A DNA stretch of 64,000 nucleotides from positions 1 through 64,000 of the forward strand of contig JAUJOY010000003.1 in the NCBI GenBank assembly GCA_030447385.1. Direction: 5' to 3'. This stretch comes from Mycobacteriales bacterium (GTDB taxonomy: Bacteria; Actinomycetota; Actinomycetes; Mycobacteriales; SCTD01). This document shows positions 59,884-64,000 of this stretch, piece by piece; position 1 is the stretch's first letter, and each line of letters opens with the position of its first letter. The translations under genes and the position numbers were made by a program. The notes beneath the pieces were generated by a model that was not told where the DNA came from, did not search any database, and saw nothing but the letters and a program-made list of their open reading frames with translations.

Positions 59884-60864
59884 GTGCAGCGCTGGCGGGG
59901 GGTCGAGAGCGCACCCTCCGGCTGGGGACGGTGCGTGGTCACCATCGGCGTCTTCGACGGCGTCCACCGCGGCCACCAGCAGACGATCGGCCTCGCCGTG
60001 GAGCATGCCCGCCGCGCGGGGCTGCCCGCGGTCGTGCTCACCTTCGATCCGCACCCGCTCGAGGTGCTGCGACCCGGAAGCCACCCGCCGATGCTCACGG
60101 GTCCCCGGCTGAAGGCCGAGCTGCTCGAGGCACTGGGCGTCGACGTCATGTGCGTGCTGCCCTTCACGCAGCAGTTCAGCCGACTGACGCCGGACGAGTT
60201 CGTCCACGACGTGCTCGTGGAGCGCCTGCACACCCGCATGGTCGTGGTCGGGGAGAACTTCCGGTACGGCGCCGGCGGCTCCGGCGACGTCGCCGGGCTG
60301 GCGGCGGCCGGGCGCCGCTTCGGCTTCACCGTCGAGAACGCCCCGCTGCAGGGCAGCGAGCACACGACCTGGTCGTCGACCTACGTGCGCTCGTGCGTGG
60401 ACGCGGGCGACATGGGGGCGGCAGCGGCGGCGCTCGGGCGGGACCACCGGATCGACGGGGTGATCGTGCGAGGGGACCAGCGCGGACGGCAGATCGGCTA
60501 CCCCACCGCCAACCTGGAGCCGCTTCCGTGGAGCGCCGTCCCGGCCGACGGGATCTACGCGGGCAGGCTCGTGCGGCCGAACGGGGCGCTGCTGATGGCG
60601 GCCATCAGCATCGGCACCAACCCCACCTTCGCCGGGCGGGAGCGGCGGGTCGAGGCCTACGTCGTCGACGCCGAGCCCGGCCTCGACCTCTACGGCGAGC
60701 ACGCGGGGGTCACCTTCGCGGCCCGGCTGCGCGAGACCCTGCGCTTCGACGCCGTCGAGCCGCTGGTCGAGCAGATGGCGCGCGACGTGGAGCAGACCCG
60801 GGCGCTGCTGGCGGACGGCCGCCCCGCGAGGCCGGGGCAGGCTGGTTCTTCTGTCGCTGGCTGA
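59884..60864 (+). CDS. ribF: Bifunctional riboflavin kinase/FMN adenylyltransferase
   Basis: 326 aa; converts riboflavin to FMN and FAD. GTG 59884. N-terminal FAD synthetase: VVTIGVFDGVHRGHQQTIGL, VVLTFDPHPLEVLRPGSHPP, CVLPFTQQFSRLTPDEFVHD, VVVGENFRYGAGGSGDVAGL and SSTYVRSCVDAGDM. C-terminal kinase: RGDQRGRQIGYPTANLEPLP, GIYAGRLVRP, SIGTNPTFAG and EAYVVDAEPGLDLYGEHAGV. Complete. Confidence 0.95.
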   Translation: MQRWRGVESAPSGWGRCVVTIGVFDGVHRGHQQTIGLAVEHARRAGLPAVVLTFDPHPLEVLRPGSHPPMLTGPRLKAELLEALGVDVMCVLPFTQQFSRLTPDEFVHDVLVERLHTRMVVVGENFRYGAGGSGDVAGLAAAGRRFGFTVENAPLQGSEHTTWSSTYVRSCVDAGDMGAAAAALGRDHRIDGVIVRGDQRGRQIGYPTANLEPLPWSAVPADGIYAGRLVRPNGALLMAAISIGTNPTFAGRERRVEAYVVDAEPGLDLYGEHAGVTFAARLRETLRFDAVEPLVEQMARDVEQTRALLADGRPARPGQAGSSVAG

Positions 60865-60939
60865 ACACCCGTGCGGGTGAACGTCCGTCGGGGCCGCTGC
60901 GTCGATGGCATCGGTGAGGCACGAAGGAGGAACGAGACC

Positions 60940-61326
60940 GTGGCGCAGATCCTCATCGTCGACGACGACCCCAGCGTCCGCGCCCTGGTGCGGGACGTGC
61001 TCGAGTGCGAGGGCTACGAGGTGGAGACCGTCGCGGACGGCTACGCCGCGCTGCGCAGCATCGATGCGTGCGTCCCCGACTGCGTCGTCCTCGACGTGAT
61101 GATGCCGGGCATGGACGGGCACGAGGTCCTCGCCCGCATCCGGGCGCGCTCCGGGGGAGCGGCGCTCCCCGTGGTCATGCTCACCGCAGCCGCGGACGAC
61201 AACCAGGCCTGGCAGGCCTGGAGCGGCGGGGTGGACTACTTCCTGTCCAAGCCCTTCGACCCCTCCGAGCTGCTGCGCTACCTCGACCACGTCTTCGACG
61301 GGGCGCGCGCGCCGCTCCCGGGCTGA
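60940..61326 (+). CDS. Single-domain response regulator (receiver only)
   Basis: 128 aa. GTG 60940 has AAGGAGG (60924-60930) nine bases upstream; an earlier in-frame GTG at 60871 gives an Arg-rich leader that I reject. CheY-like fold: ILIVDDDPSVRALVRDVLEC (acidic pocket DDD), CVVLDVMMPGMDG (phospho-Asp), LPVVMLTAAADDNQAW (switch Thr), YFLSKPFDPSELLRYLDHVF (Lys). No output domain follows, so it must act through partners or as a phosphorelay. Its place between ribF and rpsO seems conserved in relatives, but I cannot prove this here. Confidence 0.87.
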   Translation: MAQILIVDDDPSVRALVRDVLECEGYEVETVADGYAALRSIDACVPDCVVLDVMMPGMDGHEVLARIRARSGGAALPVVMLTAAADDNQAWQAWSGGVDYFLSKPFDPSELLRYLDHVFDGARAPLPG

Positions 61327-61450
61327 GCGCTCATCCAGGGCGTCCGGACGCTGCGCTGCTAGGCTCGCCCGTACGCCGGCATGTCCGGCGGTGTGACTTT
61401 CTGCCCGGGTGACGAAGACCCTGGGCGCACACGAGGCAACCGGAGGACCT

Positions 61451-61720
61451 GTGGCTCTCACCCAGGAGCAGAAGAAGGCCATCTTGTCGGACTACGCGAC
61501 AGTCGAGGCCGACACCGGTTCGCCGGAGGTGCAGGTGGCGATGCTCACCAAGCGGATCGCCGACCTCACCGAGCACCTGAAGACGCACAAGCACGACCAC
61601 CACACACGCCGGGGCCTGCTGGGCCTCGTCGGGCGCCGCCGGCGCCTGCTGAAGTACCTGGAGAAGACCGACATCAACCGCTACCGCGCGCTCATCGAGC
61701 GCCTCGGTCTGCGCCGCTAG
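61451..61720 (+). CDS. rpsO: 30S ribosomal protein S15
   Basis: 89 aa, the standard length. GTG 61451 after [67 protein letters not shown] and [20 protein letters not shown] are all canonical. Binds the central domain of 16S rRNA. Precedes pnp as in most bacteria. Confidence 0.97.
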   Translation: MALTQEQKKAILSDYATVEADTGSPEVQVAMLTKRIADLTEHLKTHKHDHHTRRGLLGLVGRRRRLLKYLEKTDINRYRALIERLGLRR

Positions 61721-61729
61721 ACGTTCCAC

Positions 61730-61758
61730 AGGGGAGTGCCTGATCCGGGCGCTCCCCT
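61730..61758 (+). terminator. Hairpin in the rpsO-pnp intercistronic region
   Basis: AGGGGAGTGCC (61730-61740) pairs with GGCGCTCCCCT (61748-61758) through one G-T pair; the loop is about 7 nt. It begins 10 bases after the rpsO stop. In E. coli this position holds the rpsO terminator and RNase III sites that govern pnp. A similar role is possible but inferred. The remaining 61759-61944 is pnp leader without a recognised element. Confidence 0.6.
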
Positions 61759-61944
61759 GCAGCATGAACAGACCGTCGTACGACGACCGTCGCACGACGC
61801 AGCCACGAGCCGGAACGCCCGCCGAGCACCCCCGGACCCGGTCCTCGGGAGTGGCTGCCGGAGCTTTCGCGCCGGCAGCCTCCACTGATGGCCGAGTCCC
61901 GGTGCCTCGCCGTGCGGACCGACCCGCTTGAAAGAGGAGTGCCC

Positions 61945-64000
61945 ATGGAGGGCGAGAGCAACATCTACGGCAGCGAGTTCGTCGACGCCGTCATCCACAA
62001 CGGAAGTGCCGGACCGAAGCGCACGCTGCGCTTCGAGACCGGACGGCTTGCGCAGCAGGCCGCGGGCTCGGTCGCCGTCTACCTCGGCGACACCATGATC
62101 CTCACCGCCTGCACGGCGTCCAAGCGCCCGAAGGACAACCTCGACTTCTTCCCCCTGACGGTGGACCTCGAGGAGCGGATGTACGCCGTGGGCAAGATCC
62201 CCGGCTCGTTCTTCCGCCGCGAGGGGCGACCGTCTGAGGACGCGATCCTCACCTGCCGCCTGACCGACCGGCCGCTGCGCCCGAGCTTTCAGAAGGGTCT
62301 GCGCAACGAGATCCAGATCGTCTCGACCGTGCTGAGCCTGGACCCCACGCACCTGTACGACGTGCTCGCCATCAACTCGGCGGCCTGCTCGGTGCTGCTG
62401 TCCGGCCTGCCGTTCACAGGCCCGGTCGGCGCCACCCGCGTGGCCCTCGTCGCGGGGCAGTGGATCGCCTTCCCGACGACCGAGGAGCTGGAGGGGGCGA
62501 CCTTCGACATGGTGGTCGCCGGCCGCATGCTCGACGACGGTGACGTGGCGGTCATGATGGTCGAGGCAGAGGCCACCCGTGAAGCCGTCGAGATCATCGC
62601 CGGCGGGGGCACCATGCCCACCGAGGACGTCGTCGCGCAGGGCCTCGAGGCGGCCAAGCCGGCCATCGCCGCCGTCTGCAAGGCCCAGCTCGAGCTGAAG
62701 GCGAAGGCACCGAAGGAGCCGCTCGACTTCCCGATCTTCCTCGACTACGACGACGACGTGCTCGAGGCCGTGACCGCGGCCGGCGAGCAGGAGCTGACCG
62801 CCGCGATGAAGATCGCCGGCAAGCAGGACCGCGACACCGCCTCCGACGCGGTGAAGGAGAAGGTCCTCGCCGAGCTCGGCCCGAAGTTCGAGGGTCGCGA
62901 GAAGGAGCTCAGCGCCGCCTTCCGCAGCCTCACCAAGACCGTCGTACGCCGCCGGATCGTGCAGGACAAGGCGCGCATCGACGGCCGTGGCCTCGAGGAC
63001 ATCCGCGAGCTCGCCGCCGAGGTCGAGGTGCTCCCCCGCGTTCACGGCAGCGCGCTGTTCGAGCGGGGCGAGACGCAGATCATGGGCGTGACGACGCTCA
63101 ACATGCTCCGCATGGAGCAGATGGTCGACACGCTCAACCCCGAGAGCCGCAAGCGCTACATGCACCACTACAACTTCCCGCCCTACTCCACCGGGGAGAC
63201 CGGCCGGGTCGGCTCGCCCAAGCGCCGCGAGATCGGCCACGGCGCGCTCGCCGAGCGGGCGCTGCTGCCCGTCCTGCCGAGCCGCGAGGACTTCCCCTAC
63301 GCCATCCGCCAGGTCTCCGAGGCGCTCGGCTCCAACGGCTCGACCTCGATGGGCTCGGTCTGCGCCTCGACGATGTCGCTGCTCAACGCCGGCGTACCGC
63401 TCAAGGCTCCGGTGGCGGGCATCGCCATGGGCCTGGTCTACGAGGGTGGGGACTACGCCACCCTGACCGACATCCTCGGCGCCGAGGACGCGTTCGGCGA
63501 CATGGACTTCAAGGTCGCCGGGACACGCGAGTTCGTCACCGCGCTGCAGCTCGACACCAAGCTGACCGGCATCCCGACCGACGTTCTCGTCGGCGCGCTG
63601 CAGCAGGCGCGGACCGCTCGCCTTGCGATCCTGGACGTCATGGCCGACGCCATCGACGGCCCCGACGAGATGTCGCCGTTCGCTCCGCGCGTTCTGTCGG
63701 TCAAGATCCCGGTCGACAAGATCGGCGAGATCATCGGCCCGAAGGGCAAGATGATCAACCAGATCCAGGCCGACACCGGCGCCGACATCAGCGTCGAGGA
63801 CGACGGCACGATCTACATCGGGGCCACCGACGGACCGTCCGCCGAGGCCGCCATGGCGACGATCAACATGATCGCCAACCCGACGATGCCCAAGATCGGG
63901 GAGCGCTTCCTCGGCACGGTCGTCAAGACCGCGGCCTTCGGCGCGTTCGTCAGCCTGCTCCCCGGCAAGGACGGCTTGGTCCACATCTCCAAGCTCGGCA
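61945..64000 (+). CDS. pnp: Polyribonucleotide nucleotidyltransferase (PNPase), 3' partial
   Basis: 685 codons visible, continuing beyond the window. ATG 61945 after AGAGGAG. First RNase PH domain: [40 protein letters not shown] and [20 protein letters not shown]. Then the all-helical domain (about residues 240-330). Second RNase PH domain, catalytic: [75 protein letters not shown] and [42 protein letters not shown]. The S1 domain begins [20 protein letters not shown]. It degrades RNA phosphorolytically from the 3' end. The region shows no errors. Confidence 0.97.
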   Translation, partial: MEGESNIYGSEFVDAVIHNGSAGPKRTLRFETGRLAQQAAGSVAVYLGDTMILTACTASKRPKDNLDFFPLTVDLEERMYAVGKIPGSFFRREGRPSEDAILTCRLTDRPLRPSFQKGLRNEIQIVSTVLSLDPTHLYDVLAINSAACSVLLSGLPFTGPVGATRVALVAGQWIAFPTTEELEGATFDMVVAGRMLDDGDVAVMMVEAEATREAVEIIAGGGTMPTEDVVAQGLEAAKPAIAAVCKAQLELKAKAPKEPLDFPIFLDYDDDVLEAVTAAGEQELTAAMKIAGKQDRDTASDAVKEKVLAELGPKFEGREKELSAAFRSLTKTVVRRRIVQDKARIDGRGLEDIRELAAEVEVLPRVHGSALFERGETQIMGVTTLNMLRMEQMVDTLNPESRKRYMHHYNFPPYSTGETGRVGSPKRREIGHGALAERALLPVLPSREDFPYAIRQVSEALGSNGSTSMGSVCASTMSLLNAGVPLKAPVAGIAMGLVYEGGDYATLTDILGAEDAFGDMDFKVAGTREFVTALQLDTKLTGIPTDVLVGALQQARTARLAILDVMADAIDGPDEMSPFAPRVLSVKIPVDKIGEIIGPKGKMINQIQADTGADISVEDDGTIYIGATDGPSAEAAMATINMIANPTMPKIGERFLGTVVKTAAFGAFVSLLPGKDGLVHISKLG

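Overview
This is a very GC-rich stretch of an actinomycete chromosome. The evidence is a WhiG-type sporulation sigma factor, an ANTAR-domain remnant, three AIM24 paralogues, DUF4439 and DUF4081-GNAT proteins, and the classic actinobacterial orders dprA-xerC-whiG-M23-rpsB-tsf-pyrH-frr and rimP-nusA-ylxR-infB-ylxP-rbfA-nrnA-truB-ribF-rpsO-pnp. The genus cannot be fixed by eye; a Frankiales, Sporichthyales or Geodermatophilales-like lineage would fit.

Layout. Positions 1-12000 hold accessory and housekeeping genes: a DrrAB-like ABC exporter, DUF1992, a tyrosine phosphatase, a GT4 glycosyltransferase, an aldehyde dehydrogenase, three AIM24 genes, a membrane protein, PhoD and a CAP-domain protein. 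Nearly every one is broken by one or more single-base indels. At 12027 comM starts, but after about 70 codons it is interrupted by an element of about 6.2 kb (12243-18434). The element carries a large serine recombinase and small HTH or hypothetical genes. The rest of comM and a decayed, shuffled version of comM-dprA-xerC-whiG-M23-rpsB follow (18435-25110). The same block then repeats, mostly intact (25157-32300), joined directly after the first rpsB. From 31365 the chromosome runs cleanly: rpsB-tsf-pyrH-frr; an in-frame cdsA/ispG fusion that replaces the usual cdsA-rlmN-dxr-rip-ispG segment; a GNAT; an aldehyde dehydrogenase; yaaA; a five-gene dipeptide ABC operon on the minus strand; an MFS exporter; proS; a K+ channel; ybaK; two small ferritin-like or lipoprotein genes; a larger lipoprotein; and then the translation and RNA-metabolism superoperon up to a partial pnp at the right edge.

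How the genes work together. The right 30 kb is mainly translation: S2, EF-Ts, RRF, IF2, RimP, RbfA, TruB, S15, ProRS with its trans-editing partner YbaK, and RNA turnover by NrnA and PNPase. The dpp operon imports peptides. DprA, ComM and XerC form a DNA-processing group beside the developmental sigma factor WhiG.

Main points. (1) A cdsA::ispG in-frame deletion fusion has removed essential lipid and MEP-pathway genes. (2) A tandem copy of about 7 kb has an rpsB/comM junction, and no intact comM exists in the window. (3) A serine-integrase element sits in comM. (4) Copy 1 contains stretches that read as base-level blends of comM and whiG, beside a 502-bp exact repeat. Points 1, 2 and 4, together with pervasive indels before about 24 kb, make misassembly or low-quality consensus a serious alternative to real biology. 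I mark this wherever it matters.
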